Positions 9,299 to 18,456 of a stretch of DNA of 64,000 bases are shown piece after piece. Each line of letters opens with the position of its first letter. Position 1 is the stretch's first letter. The translations under genes and the position numbers were made by a program. The notes under the pieces are model-generated. The model was not told the DNA's origin, did not search any database, and saw nothing but the letters and a program-made list of their open reading frames with translations. The DNA lies in the NCBI RefSeq assembly GCF_033958435.1, contig NC_134138.1, positions 7,638,001-7,702,000 on the forward strand. Direction: 5' to 3'. Source of the stretch: Carettochelys insculpta. Lineage: Eukaryota > Chordata > Testudines > Carettochelyidae.

Positions 9299-9816
9299 AA
9301 AAATAACAAGAAGTCCTGTGGCACCTTATAAACTAACAGGAATTTTGGAGCATAAGCTTTTGTGGGCAAAGACCCGCTTCGTCAGACTTTGGGAGGCGCT
9401 GATCAGACATCTGAACCATGTGACCCGTCCAACGAAGCTGTTGGTGAATGATAATGGCTTCAATGCTCATCATGTTGGACTCTTCTCCACATTAGCATCT
9501 GACAATGGGCCACATCCCCGCTGACTGAACTGACTTGTTTTCTCCTCTGTTGATGTTCACAACTCCACATTAACTGCCGATAATGGGCCACATCCACCCT
9601 GACTGAACAGATCTTGTCAGCTCTGGCCCTCTTCTTTACTGAGACCCCACCTCTTTAAATCCTCCTCTGAAACCCTGCCCCACTCATGCATCTGACGAAG
9701 CGGGTCTTTGCCCACAAAAGCTTATGCTCCAAAATATCTGTTCACCTGTAAGGTGCCACAGGACTTCTTGATGTTTTTGAAGATACAGACTAACTCGGCT
9801 CCCCCTCTGATACTTG
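9299..9816. mobile_element. Composite: reverse PLE tail + LINE fragment + forward PLE 3' end
   Basis: 9299-9386 is a reverse type A PLE tail. 9387-9487 is a reverse LINE fragment that on the minus strand encodes SIEAIIIHQQLRW and the RLPK block. 9488-9816 is a forward PLE 3' end (CTGACAATGGGCCACATCC, TGACTGAACAGATCTTGTCA, CATCTGACGAAGCGGGTC, CCCCCTCTGATACTTG). The LINE/PLE junction (CGCCTCCCAA then TCTGAC on the minus strand) is the same as at 5042/5043, and LINE plus tail match there at about 90 percent. The outer ends point outward as in the other head-to-head PLEs. No target duplication found. Confidence 0.85.
9688..9727 (+). ncRNA. Hammerhead-ribozyme-like motif, mutated
   Basis: GCAT (9688-9691), CTGACGA (9692-9698), stem II arms GCGGG and CCCAC, AAAA (9716-9719; the first G of GAAA is lost), AGCTT and ATGC (9724-9727). 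Fold preserved but the core G12 equivalent is mutated, so likely inactive. Confidence 0.45.
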
Positions 9817-10242
9817 TCACCAAGCAAGAATCTGTATTTTGAGATTTTTTTCCCCAAGTTTCTTCAAATTAACTTAAATGTGCATAGTCGCACAAAACCC
9901 TGGGTTTTAAATATCCCTCCTTCCCACCCCCAATGTATCTATTAAATGTTCACAGTTGTGTGAAGTTATCGGAGTTGTCAGACAATGGATGCGTGCATGG
10001 AGGGGGTTTCAGATAATTATTTAATGGTAGCAGATATTGAGATTCACAAAGCTTAAACTTTATACCCGTTAAACCACATATTGTCAAGAGCACAAGTCAA
10101 AATTTAGCAAGTATATAGCCATAACTCACACTCTAATGGGTTTTCAAGCAATATTTTTGTACTTCACCAATCTGGATGTGGAACTATTGTTTGTTGCATG
10201 GGGCTGTGTGGTGAAATCCCCATGTCTGGGTAGCGATCTTCT
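9817..10242. other. AT-rich single-copy stretch
   Basis: AT-rich sequence with no repeat, exon or RNA gene recognised. Confidence 0.4.
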
Positions 10243-10560
10243 AAGTTAGCGGTGCCCGAACTTTTCCTGTCCCACACACCTTACCAGGGATGGAAAGTAT
10301 CTGCATCTGGCCCACCACTCCTGGGCTGGGGCAGAGTTGTGACCAGGCAGGGGGCTGGAGCCAGGCGTGGTGCCGTGGTGGGGGCTGAGAGCCAGCTCTG
10401 CATTTGGGACTGGGGTTGCAGGCAGGGCTGAGGGCTGTGAGTTGAATGGGGGCTATAGCTGTGGTCAGAGGATGGGGCTGGAGCAGAAGTTGTGGGGAGC
10501 ACAGCTGGGTGGTACTTCCACTCTATCCTCCATGCAGGCTGGCCCAGGACATCCTGTGCC
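10243..10560. mobile_element. Possible hAT-like non-autonomous fragment
   Basis: GCGGTGCCCGAACTTTTCC followed by CCACACACCTTACC resembles the left end of hAT-type elements starting CAGTGGTTCCCAAACTTTT. It is followed by GC-rich filler with repeated GGGGCTGGAG/GGGGCTGAGAG words. No right end was identified. Confidence 0.3.
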
Positions 10561-10905
10561 ACCCCCAAATGTTCCTTTATACTCCCTTAGGAAGGTCTGC
10601 TCCATAACTGACGGGCTTTTCCAAGCCTCCATATATGGCATGTTACCCCTCCCTGACTGGTCACATGGCATCCTTCTCTTCTCTGGTTGGATGAGCATAA
10701 CTCCTTGACTCAGAGGTTTGATGTGAATACTCCCAGGTGTGAATTCAAAATGTGCGCCTGGAAAAGTCCTGTGGAATTTAATAGGGATTCCAAAGAAGTT
10801 TGTTACGGTTCTAAAGGCATTACTCTGAAAAGTATCCAATTTAATAGAGAATGAGATCTTCCCCATAGGTTTTATTTTTAATCCAGCCCACAGCATTGGG
10901 CAGCA

Positions 10906-11275
10906 GAGATGTAATGCCCTCCTACGTTCTATAGCACTAGTAACCCTCTTCCACTCCCATTTCTTGGAGCATAGGCCATTTATGGCCATATACCAGTGTC
11001 TCCTGTCTTGGATGATCTTTCCGAGTTCAGACCAGGTGTATTCTGTCTTTTTCGTGTCTACCTTCAGGTCTCTGTGCCAGCTGTTTCTTGGGCACTCTCT
11101 TTTCCTTTTTCCTTGTGGCTTCCAACTCAAGATTTGTCTTGTGATGTTGGTGGTTGGTTTTCTAAGGATCTGTCCCACCCATCGCCATCTTCTCTTCCTG
11201 ATTTCTTCTTCCTCAGGAAGTTGGTCAGTCAGTTGCCACAGGTCTTGGTTGTTGATGGTGTACAGTCTATAGGGT
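10906..11275 (-). pseudogene. Non-LTR LINE ORF2 C-terminus, RxRWRWxGxxLRKP type
   Basis: The minus-strand frame reads YTINNQDLWQLTDQLPEEEE, then RWRWVGQILRKPTTNITRQI, LSWKPQGKRKRECPRNSW, HRDLKVDTKKTEYTWSELGK and NGLCSKKWEW. This is the post-RT tail of a widespread animal LINE family (the GHTLRKPxxNITRQALxWNPQ signature). The RT core and 5' end are missing. The downstream part of the 237-codon frame (to 10465) is unrelated sequence joined by chance. Confidence 0.8.
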
Positions 11276-11649
11276 GGTTAAAATAAAAGATTCTCTTTTA
11301 CACTGTACAGGGCTCTGCCAGTTGGGTTTCTGTTTAAAGACATGCGGGAATTACCACACCAAATCAGACCGTGCTTCAGCTATGCCAGGTACCTCTCTGT
11401 TTAGGGACATCAACTGGTGAAAGAACAAGAAATCCCATAATGGAACAAAATGGAAGAACTTGCTACAAGAGGTTCCTTTCTAAACCCATCAGCCAGAGGT
11501 TGGCTTGTATACTGAAGCATTAAAGTCTGTGTTCCTAAAATTGAATCCTATCTAATTGAAACATTACTGAACGGTTTTCATCAGTAGATCTCCAAGTGTT
11601 TTACAAAGGAGATAAGCATCAAGGGTTCTTATGTGAGTTCTAGTTCACA
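11276..11649. other. Single-copy stretch, nothing recognised
   Basis: No repeat family or exon recognised. Confidence 0.4.
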
Positions 11650-11825
11650 GAGTCATAGGGCTGGAAGGGACCTCAGGAGGTCATCTAGTCCAGCCCCCTG
11701 CTTCAAGCAGGATCAACCCCCACTAAGTCATCCCAGCCAGGACCTTGTCAAGCTGGGACTTAAAAACCTCAAGGGATGGGGAATCCGCCACCTCTCTAGG
11801 CAACGCATTCCAGTGCTTCACCACC
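11650..11825 (-). mobile_element. CR1 LINE 3' end
   Basis: CATAGGGCTGGAAGGGACC, TCATCTAGTCCAGCCCCCTG, CTTCAAGCAGGATCAACCCC and GGCAACGCATTCCAGTGCTT; the subfamily whose forward copies read GGTTGATTCTGCTTGAAGC (as at 21240). It runs straight into the minisatellite. Confidence 0.9.
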
Positions 11826-12262
11826 TGGTTGTTGCTAACATGGTTCTCACGGGGGTTATAGCACCACTAGTGTTAGCAGGGTTCTTGAAAGTGTTTCCGC
11901 TCTGTGTTGTTGTTAATGGGGGTTCTAGCTCTGCGCCTGCAAGGTTCTGGCAGGGGTTCTAGATTGGGTTGTTGCTAGCTGGGTTTTATCATGTGTTCTA
12001 GCTCTGCGCTATTGCTAGCAGAGTTCTAGCATGGGTTCTAGCTCAGTGTTGTTAGCTGGGTGGTTGTTAGCGGGAGTGTAGCATGGGAGGATTCTAATGT
12101 GGTTTTCTAGATCTTTGTTGCTGTTAGTGGGGTTCTAGCATGAGTTCTTGCTCTGGTTGTTGTTAGAAGCATTCTAATATGGGCTCTAACTCTGGTTGTT
12201 GGAAGCAGGAATCTCACCTGGGTTCTAGCTCTGGTTATTGCAAGCAGGGTTCTAGCTCAGAT
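11826..12262. repeat. Degenerate minisatellite, unit about 45-50 bp
   Basis: About nine imperfect units built on GTTGTTGTTAGCAGGGTTCT followed by AGCATGGGTTCTAGCTCTG-like sequence, for example around 11950, 12000, 12040, 12110, 12150, 12200 and 12240. Units differ by substitutions and indels. No coding potential. Confidence 0.75.
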
Positions 12263-13385
12263 TTTAGGTCCCTTGGGGATGGGCTGTTTTTTCTGCAGAA
12301 CAGTGCAAGGCAAATGTTGCTAAAGAAAGAGAGAAAACGAGCAAGTGAGTGAGCATGCAGACTACACCTCTTCTTCCTGCCACTGCAGATGAATGGCTGG
12401 CCACCTAGAAGGCTAGCTGTCCATCACGCAGGTTATTTTTGCTCTCAGTGGTGCTATTTCCACCATTGCTGATGTGTGCCTCGAGGGCTGTCAGGCTCCC
12501 TAGCAATTTACCTCATTATAAAGTGGAGCACTCAGCCATGGAAAGGACAATGGCCTTGCAGTGCCCTTGGGCACATGTACTCCACCTGCAAGATCTTCCT
12601 TGTTGAGTGGTGGTGCAGGGAGGGCAGGGGCTTTTCCCACCATGTTACACTGCCACATGCACTGTACAGCTGATTCGGCTGGGGTGATCTCATGCATGGG
12701 CTTTGCAGACCATCCTGCGGGTCTTCCCCATAGCTAGGCAGCTGCTGAGTGGTGGTATCTCTGATGCATCCCAGAGGCAGGGCAGTGAGTCTCCTAAGGT
12801 GGCTGGGTAATTACCTGTCTGTGAGACAGGAAGTGGTTCTGGGGGGCCCATAGGGCCTTCCCCACCCATTATAAACCCTGGGGGTTCTCTTCTCTGCTTC
12901 GTCACTGCCCTCCTATGTGCCTTTTCCCTCTGAGCCTCAGTTCTGCCTCCCGTCTTTCATCAGCCTTCCCTCTTTAGATGGTGAGAATGGTTCTATGTGT
13001 TGGCCCAGAGCCTAACTCAGCAGAGCCCTGATCCGTGGGCACTACAGCCAGAGAAATAACAGCTCCTAATAATGTGCCCTCTCTGTGAGCATATGCGGGG
13101 GTCCAGATGTGCTTGCGTCTGGGTGTTCAGGGACTTTCTGGAACTCCCAGTTTTTGCTCTGCTGGTCGACCTTTGTCCTGCACACTAGGTTTTCTTCTCT
13201 GCTCTTCATGCCCCCTCCCCCTTATATTTGAAATCAATTCTGTGGGTTGGGGAGGAGAATCTCAGCCATGGTTTTCAGGTGTGATGAGAGATTTCAGGAC
13301 ACTCAGCTAGAGATCGAGAAGAAGGTCCTGATTCTCAGAGGGTGTCTGCTCATCACTTTTGGAAAGCCTGTCTTCCTTAAGCGTC
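12263..13385. other. Single-copy stretch, no gene seen
   Basis: No dispersed repeat, exon or RNA gene recognised. Short frames at 12476-12905 overlap on both strands and look accidental. Confidence 0.4.
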
Positions 13386-13942
13386 AGAAGAAGTCATTCT
13401 TCTGCTCTGCTCTGCACTGATTAGGCCTCAGGTGGAGTATTGTGTCCAATTCTGGGCACCACATTTCAAGAAATATGTGGAGAAATTGGAGATGGCCCAG
13501 AGAAGAGCAACAAGAATGATTAAAGGTCTAGAGAACATGAGCTGTGAAGAAAGGCTGAAAGAACTGGGCTTGTTTAGTTCGGAAAAGAGAAGACTGAGAG
13601 GGGACATGACAGTGCTTTACAAGTACCTCAAAGAGGGTTACAATGAAGAGGGAGACAACTTGTTCTCCTTGGTCTCTGAGGATAGGACAAGTAGCAATGG
13701 GCTTAAACTGCAGCAAGGGAGGTTTAGGTTGGACGTTATGAAAAACTTCCTATCAAGGTCGTTAAACACTGGAATAAGTTACCTAGGGAGGTTGTGGAAT
13801 CTCCATCGCTAGAGGTACGTAAGAGCAGGTTAGATAGACGCCTGTCTGGGTTGATCTGATAGTGCTTGATTCCTCTGAGAGGGCAGAGGACTGGACTTGA
13901 TCACTTCCCAAGGTCCCTTCTGGTTCTAGTGTTCTATGAGTT
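13386..13942 (+). pseudogene. CR1 LINE ORF2 C-terminus and 3' end
   Basis: A 126-codon open frame (13432-13812) reads [20 protein letters not shown], then [36 protein letters not shown] and [20 protein letters not shown], then diverges by frameshift. The 3' UTR follows (GTGCTTGATTCCTC, AAGGTCCCTTCTGGTTCTAG, TGTTCTATGA). About 555 bp; RT catalytic region absent. Confidence 0.9.
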
Positions 13943-14366
13943 GCGTCTCATATTTGGCACCTACCCTAAAGCTGAATTACTCCAAGTCACGAGGCACTCT
14001 GGGAACTCTTTGCCAGGGTCATCCCTGGGCTGTACTGGTAGGTGCCTCACATGCTCTTAGCTGCCATTAACCATGACAGTCTCACAGGTGTGGTGCATTC
14101 CCACGCAACATGCAACACCCGCACTGTACAGGGACCTTCCTCCTCTATCACTGCCTGGCAGGAGCTGGTTAACTGTGCGGAAGAGTGCGGCCTAGGAGTG
14201 TAGGCAGCTAGCAATGAAGACTCCTGCAACCAGCTGAAAGTATGGGGTGGGAGCCAGGGGGAACAGGGAACTATTTTGGTGGTACGTCAATGGGACTAGC
14301 AAACGCTGCAATAAGCCCAGTCTTGTAGGCCTAATACTGCTCCAGAAAATGTGCGAGTGATATTTC
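13943..14366. other. Spacer before the PLE insertion
   Basis: No feature recognised. Its last 10 bp (GTGATATTTC, 14357-14366) are the left target duplication of the PLE. Confidence 0.45.
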
Positions 14367-14417
14367 GAGAACAACAAGAAGTCCTGTGGCAACTGATAGA
14401 CTAACGGATATTTTGGA

Positions 14418-14457
14418 GCATGAGCTTTCGTGGGCAAAGACCTGCTTCATCAGATGC
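14418..14457 (-). ncRNA. Hammerhead-ribozyme-like motif (left arm)
   Basis: On the minus strand: stem I GCAT (14457-14454), CTGATGA (14453-14447), extra A, stem II arms GCAGG and CCCAC (two mismatches), GAAA, palindromic AGCT, C at the expected cleavage position, ATGC (14421-14418). Core nucleotides are intact but stem II is weakened. Confidence 0.5.
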
Positions 14458-14576
14458 ATGAGTGGAGTGGTGCGGGTTCAGAAGGGTATTTAGAGGGCGG
14501 GGGGTCCTGGTAAAAGGGAGGGCCAGAGCTGACAAGGTCCATTCAGCAAGGTGGAAATGGCCCATTATCAGTAGTA

Positions 14577-14674
14577 TTTTTGAAATGTCTTTGTTTTAGG
14601 ACTGCTACTTTTAAATCTGGACACTCAATAACAGATTTAAAAGTAGCAGTCCTAAAACAAAGAAATTTCAAAAA
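14577..14674. repeat. 43-bp inverted repeat at PLE arm junction
   Basis: Arms 14577-14619 and 14632-14674 match at 42 of 43 positions around a 12-nt loop (GACACTCAATAA). Both arms are the same PLE ORF segment in opposite orientation; strong cruciform or hairpin potential. Confidence 0.9.
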
Positions 14675-14852
14675 TCAAATGGAGAGAGAAATCTCTGAGC
14701 TGCAATTTATTTTCAAAGTTGACTCCATCAACCAAGGATTAAACAGAGACTGGGAGTGGCTGGCCCCTTACAAAAGCAGCTTCGCTGCCCTAGGTGTTAA
14801 TATCTCCACATTGGACTCTGACAATGGGCTATTCCCCCCATGTCTGATCTGA
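14620..14852 (+). pseudogene. PLE ORF C-terminus
   Basis: The frame reads HSITDLKVAVLKQRNFKNQ, EREISELQFIFKVDSINQGL and NRDWEWLAPYKSSFAALG before a stop at 14852. It matches the segment after the GIY-YIG domain of the PLE frame at 33229. The GIY-YIG motif and all RT sequence are missing by 5' truncation. Its ATG start (14580) lies in the opposite arm and is an artefact of the inverted junction. Confidence 0.8.
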
Positions 14853-14973
14853 CTGGTTTTTTCCTCTTTTGATACATACCACTGATAATGGACCATTTCC
14901 ACCTTGCTGAATAGACCTTGTCAGCTCTGGCCTCCCCTCTTTAAATACCCATCTGAACCCTGCCCCCACTCAT

Positions 14974-15014
14974 GCATCTGACGAAGTCGGTCTTTGCCCA
15001 TGAAAGCTTATCCT
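14974..15014 (+). ncRNA. Hammerhead-ribozyme-like motif (right arm)
   Basis: GCAT (14974-14977), CTGACGA (14978-14984), extra A, imperfect stem II (GTCGG against CCCAT), GAAA (15002-15005), AGCTT, then ATCC in place of ATGC, which weakens stem I. Confidence 0.45.
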
Positions 15015-15108
15015 CCAAAATATCTGTTAGTCTATGAGGTGCTACAGGACTTCTTGTTCTCGAAGATACAGATTAACATGGCTGCCTCTCTGATACTGGT
15101 GATATTTC

Positions 15109-15374
15109 ATTACTGAACAAGGCCAGGTTTCCCAACACTGAAAGTAATAACTAATAACACCTAACTCTAGAGCTTTTCATCCCTTGATTTCAGAGCACTT
15201 TAAAGAAGGGCTTTATTCGTTATCCCCTGGTTTACAATTGGCGAAACTGAGGCACAAGCCAACAGCTTTAAGGGTCTAAGGTCACTCAGCAGGGCAATGG
15301 CAGAGCCAGGAGAAAACCCCAGCACTTATCTGGTGTTTTAGCCGTTAAACAGAGCTGCCTGGTCCCGTCATTGA
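15109..15374 (-). mobile_element. CORE-SINE / MIR-like relic
   Basis: In roughly 15175-15335: TTTACAATTGGCGAAACTGA, GGCACAAGCCAACAG, GGTCACTCAGCAGGGCAATG and GCAGAGCCAGGAG correspond to the reverse MIR/CORE-SINE pattern (GGGGAAACTGAGGCACAGAG, GTCACACAGCAAGTC, GCAGAGCCAGG). Strongly diverged. The flanking bases up to the TIR element are unassigned. Confidence 0.55.
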
Positions 15375-15714
15375 GGCTACGTCTACACTAGCACACTACG
15401 TCAAACTAGCCTATTTCGACGAAAGAACATCAAAATAGGCTACTTCGACGCATATTGTCTACATGCCCTCCAGGGCTGGTGCCATTGACGTTCAATGTCG
15501 AAGTAGCGACGGGAAACGTCGAAAGGACCTGCCCAGGAAGGAAATGTGGAGTGTCCACACACACAAGCGCTGCCCGTCGAAATAAGGGGCCAGCAAAGCC
15601 CCAAGCTTCTCCCTTAAAGGGCCCCTCCCAGACACACACGCCCTGCACAGCACGAGATCCACAGAGCCGACAACCGATTGCAGACCCCATGCACACAACA
15701 TGGACCCCCCAGCT

Positions 15715-15756
<42 letters not shown>

Positions 15757-16090
15757 AGAAGCCCTGGGCTAAGGGCTGCTGTGCGCAGTGACCATAGAGC
15801 CCCACTGGGGCTGGACAGAGCGTCTCTCAACCCCTCAGCTGATGACCACCATGGAGGACCCCACTATTTCAATGTAGTGGGATGCAGATCCTCTACACAT
15901 GCCCTACTTCGATGTTGACCATCCAAGTAGGGCGCTATTCCTATCTTCGGATAGGAAAAGCAATTTCGACGTCTCGCCGCCGAACGTCGATTTCAACATC
16001 AAAATAGCTCACGGCACGTGAAGACGCGCCACATACTATTTCGATGTTGTGCCGGCTACTTCGAAGTAGCCGGCTAGTGTAGACGCACCC
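15375..16090. mobile_element. TIR DNA transposon, non-autonomous, 3-bp target duplication
   Basis: Left end GGCTACGTCTACACTAGC and right end CTAGTGTAGACGCACC are inverted repeats of about 17 bp (two mismatches), flanked by TGA on both sides (15372-15374 and 16091-16093). A 3-bp duplication suggests a PIF/Harbinger-type element. Subterminal motifs such as CTATTTCGACG and CTACTTCGAAGTAGCC are inverted and repeated. Internal frames (105-112 codons) run through the CAG tract and show no transposase motif. Confidence 0.75.
15715..15755 (+). repeat. (GCA)n trinucleotide tract
   Basis: An uninterrupted run of about 13.7 GCA units inside the TIR element; readable as 14 Gln in one frame or Ala in others. 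Confidence 0.95.
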
Positions 16091-16254
16091 TGACTGGCAG
16101 GAAGAGCACCAGAACTGTTCCACACTGCTGCATCACCTTGGCACTGCCATCCACCTCAAGAACCACCCTCAGTTTCCTAGGTCCCAAAGCAGTGCTTTAG
16201 CCACAGAATTTTCCATATTCTCCCAGCGAGAATCTAGAGCTTCCTGATCACTTT

Positions 16255-16400
16255 CCATCAATAGACCTTAGCTTTCTTTACAGAGGAGGACAGGATTGTT
16301 ACCCCTTCCTAGAAACCAAGGCACAGAAGTGACATGCCCACGGTCCCTAAGGAGCAAAGCCAGGACTAGAATCCAGGTCTCCAGAGTCCTAGGCTACATC
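16255..16400 (-). mobile_element. CORE-SINE / MIR-like relic
   Basis: TTTACAGAGGAGGACAGG, CCAAGGCACAGAAGTGACAT, GCCAGGACTAGAATCCAGGT and CTCCAGAGTCCTAGGC follow the reverse MIR/CORE-SINE order. Confidence 0.55.
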
Positions 16401-17085
16401 TGGACCACACTGCCTAATGTTGACATGATGCTAATCGTTCCGTGCTGAGGGTAGACTATCCATTGGGCCATACATGGTTTGGATCCAGAGCTGCTGCAGC
16501 AGAAGCCAATATATTTGGCCCTCCAGGCCCCCACCGTCCCACAAGCAACGGTTGGATGGTGTGTCCAGGTTCCCGACCCAGCCATCCCTGCTGGGCTGTG
16601 CCCATGGCTCCCGTGGGTCTGTGCCTGTGATTGAAAGCTAACAGGCACAGAAGCTGTGAGGAACGGGGCTTGTGGGAGATCTGTCAAGCTGGCAGAGCGC
16701 TGGGAGGGGAGGCAAGCGGGAGCAGACGCACGAACACTCGACAAGACAGATGCATGGGAAAAACAGCACTCTGCTGCGCAGACAGGGAGAGCTGCCTGCA
16801 ATTCACAAGCAGACAGTCAGGGAGACAAGCCCGGCGGGAGGCATGAAGAGATTAGTGACAGAGTTGCACAGGAAGGCAGAGACACTTCCTGTGTGCAGTG
16901 AGTGTTGGAGCTCTGTGGACACTCCTTTGAGGGCAGACCCTGAGATTTACTCCATTGGGGGGCGCAGGGTCCCTTTCAGGTGCAGGGTAATGCGTGCATG
17001 TTCTGTGGTTGCAGGATGCTGGATGTGTGCTGCATGGGGTGTAGGCTCTGTTTCCTGGGTGATTCAAGTGCACTGTAGGGTATGA
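16401..17085. other. Single-copy stretch, no gene seen
   Basis: Frames up to 137 codons (16394-17085) overlap heavily on both strands without domains. No repeat family recognised. Confidence 0.4.
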
Positions 17086-17145
17086 AAATCAAAACAAAAA
17101 AGCAGTCAAGTAGCACTTGAAAGACTAACAAAATAATGTATTAGG

Positions 17146-17184
17146 CGATGAGCTTTCGTGGGACAGACCCGCTTCTTCAGACGC
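17146..17184 (-). ncRNA. Hammerhead-ribozyme-like motif, type B
   Basis: Minus strand: CTGAAGA, extra A, stem II GCGGG against CCCAC (one mismatch), GAAA, AGCT, C, ATCG. Stem I is weak because of the adjacent 14-bp duplication. Confidence 0.4.
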
Positions 17185-17341
17185 GCTTCTTCAGACCATA
17201 GCCAGACCAGAACCTGCTCAATATTTAAGGCACAGAGAGCCAAAAACAGTAATCAAGGAGGACAAATCAGAAAAAAAAATTTACCAAGGTGAGCAAATCT
17301 GAGAGTGGAGGGGCAGAAGTGGGAGGAAGTCAAGAATTAGA

Positions 17342-17720
17342 TTAAGCTAAGTATGCAAATGAGCCCCTATAGTGACCCAGAACATTCCCATCCTGGTTCA
17401 AACCACATGTTAATGTGTCGAATTTGAATATAAAAGAGAGTTCAGCAGCCTCTCTTTCAAGAGTGTTGTGAAAATTCCTCTTCACCAACACACAAACTCT
17501 TAAGTCATTAACAGAATGGCCCACTCCATTAAAATGCCGGCTAACACGTTGGTAGATCAGGAGTGTTTTTATGTCTGTTTTGTGCCCATTGACTCTGTCT
17601 GAGAGAGTTTGAAGTCTGTCCAATATACAAAGCATCTGGGCATTGTTGGCACATGATGGCACGTATGATGTTAATTGAGGAACATGAGACTGTGCCAGTG
17701 ATTCTGTGACTAACCTGGTT
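17342..17720 (-). pseudogene. PLE GIY-YIG endonuclease remnant and ORF end
   Basis: Minus-strand reading: ...IMCQQCPDALYIGQT (GIY-YIG motif, IYIG form), then a 1-nt frameshift, then LSDRVNGHKTDIKTLLIYQR, VSRHFNGVGHSVNDLRVCVL, REAAELSFIFKFDT and GLNQDGNVLGHYRGSFAYLA before a stop at 17342. In Penelope-like elements this endonuclease follows the RT and nicks the target. The only long open frame starts inside the domain; the frameshift and missing RT mark a dead copy. Confidence 0.85.
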
Positions 17721-17850
17721 AGGTCCAGTGATGGTATCTCCAGAATAGATATGTGGACAAACCTGGCAGCAGGCTTTGTTGCAAGGAAAAGTTCCAGGAC
17801 CGGTATTCCTGCGATATAGACTGTGGCTGTTGGTGGGAATCCTCGTAAGG

Positions 17851-18287
17851 TTGGGAGGTTGTCATCAATACCACCCCATCATTATTGCTGCTTCATTGGT
17901 AGTCTGCATGCATTAAGTTTGTTAGGGCTCTGCCCAGTTCCCAGTGGGCTGGCATCGGCATCCCAAAAACCACATCTCCCAGGCTGTCCTACCTTGCTTG
18001 GCCCTCCTCCCAGGTACTTCCAGACTCTGGCAGCTGACAGGCGCTGCATATGCAATACATGTGAAATGCATTGGTATTGCATGGGCCAAACAGGCTCTAT
18101 GCTATGTAGCCAATAGCCAGGGTTCCCACAGTGATTCTATGGCAGAAAAGGCTGTCCATTTGCAGAGCCATTGGCTTGGTACCCATCAGGAGTGTGACCC
18201 GAATAAAGGAAATATACTGGATGGGATTGGTGGGTGGCAGGTTGAAGACGGGAGTCCCGGAAAGCAACATGGTTTTGGCATTAGGAT
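17851..18287. other. Single-copy stretch, nothing recognised
   Basis: No repeat family or exon recognised; short frames overlap on both strands. Confidence 0.4.
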
Positions 18288-18456
18288 TTCCTCTAATTTT
18301 TTCCACCCATGAGTGAAATAAATTTTATGCACCCCATGGCAAGGGCAAGAAACATGTTGCCAGCAGTGGGCGGATGTGGGTGCTCTGCTAATCAGCTGAG
18401 CGGAACCTGAATGTCTCCTGGATGGCCGCCCAAATGCTCAGCTTACAGGGACCAGC
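18288..18456. mobile_element. MITE, TTCCCTSTAA family (copy 1 of 7)
   Basis: TTTCCTCTAATTTTTTCCAC, CATGAGTGAAATAAATTTTA, TGCTAATCAGCTGAG and AGCTTACAGGG. It is in the opposite orientation to the other six copies in the window (23919, 35935, 49019, 53160, 57670, 60425). Ends of the form GTTCCCTSTAA/TTAYAGGGAAC suggest a hAT-type non-autonomous element. Confidence 0.75.

Larger units (their letters stand above)
14367..15098. mobile_element. 732-bp head-to-head Penelope-like insertion with 10-bp target duplication
   Basis: Left arm (14367-14619, reverse): type A tail and 3' UTR, then a short piece of the ORF end. Right arm (14620-15098, forward): ORF end, 3' UTR and full type A tail to GCTGCCTCTCTGATACTG. 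Flanks are GTGATATTTC at 14357-14366 and 15099-15108. Both arms are 5' truncated at nearly the same ORF position. The left arm also lacks about 200 bp between TTTCAAAAA and CTGATAATGGGCC that the right arm keeps. Confidence 0.92.
17086..17850 (-). mobile_element. Penelope-like element, type B, reverse
   Basis: From the minus strand: ORF end with GIY-YIG remnants (17342-17720), AT-rich 3' UTR, then the type B tail GGTCTGAAGAAGC, GGGTCTGTCCCACGAAAGCT, CATCGCCTAATAC, AGTGCTACTTGACTGC. The end is truncated at TTTGTTTTGA (about 17088). At 17171-17196 GCTTCTTCAGAC is duplicated with a 14-bp period, exactly at the 5' edge of the hammerhead-like core. Confidence 0.85.

Noticed and set aside
9487..9816. 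Target duplication for the composite PLE at 9299-9816
   Set aside because: Flanks compared and no convincing direct repeat of 8 bp or more was found.
10465..10900. Downstream part of a 237-codon minus-strand frame
   Set aside because: Only the N-terminal part (10906-11178) is LINE; the rest is chance read-through.
15455..15830. Poly-Gln and poly-Ala/Leu frames
   Set aside because: They are six-frame readings of a CAG tract in a non-autonomous DNA element; no transposase or host domain.
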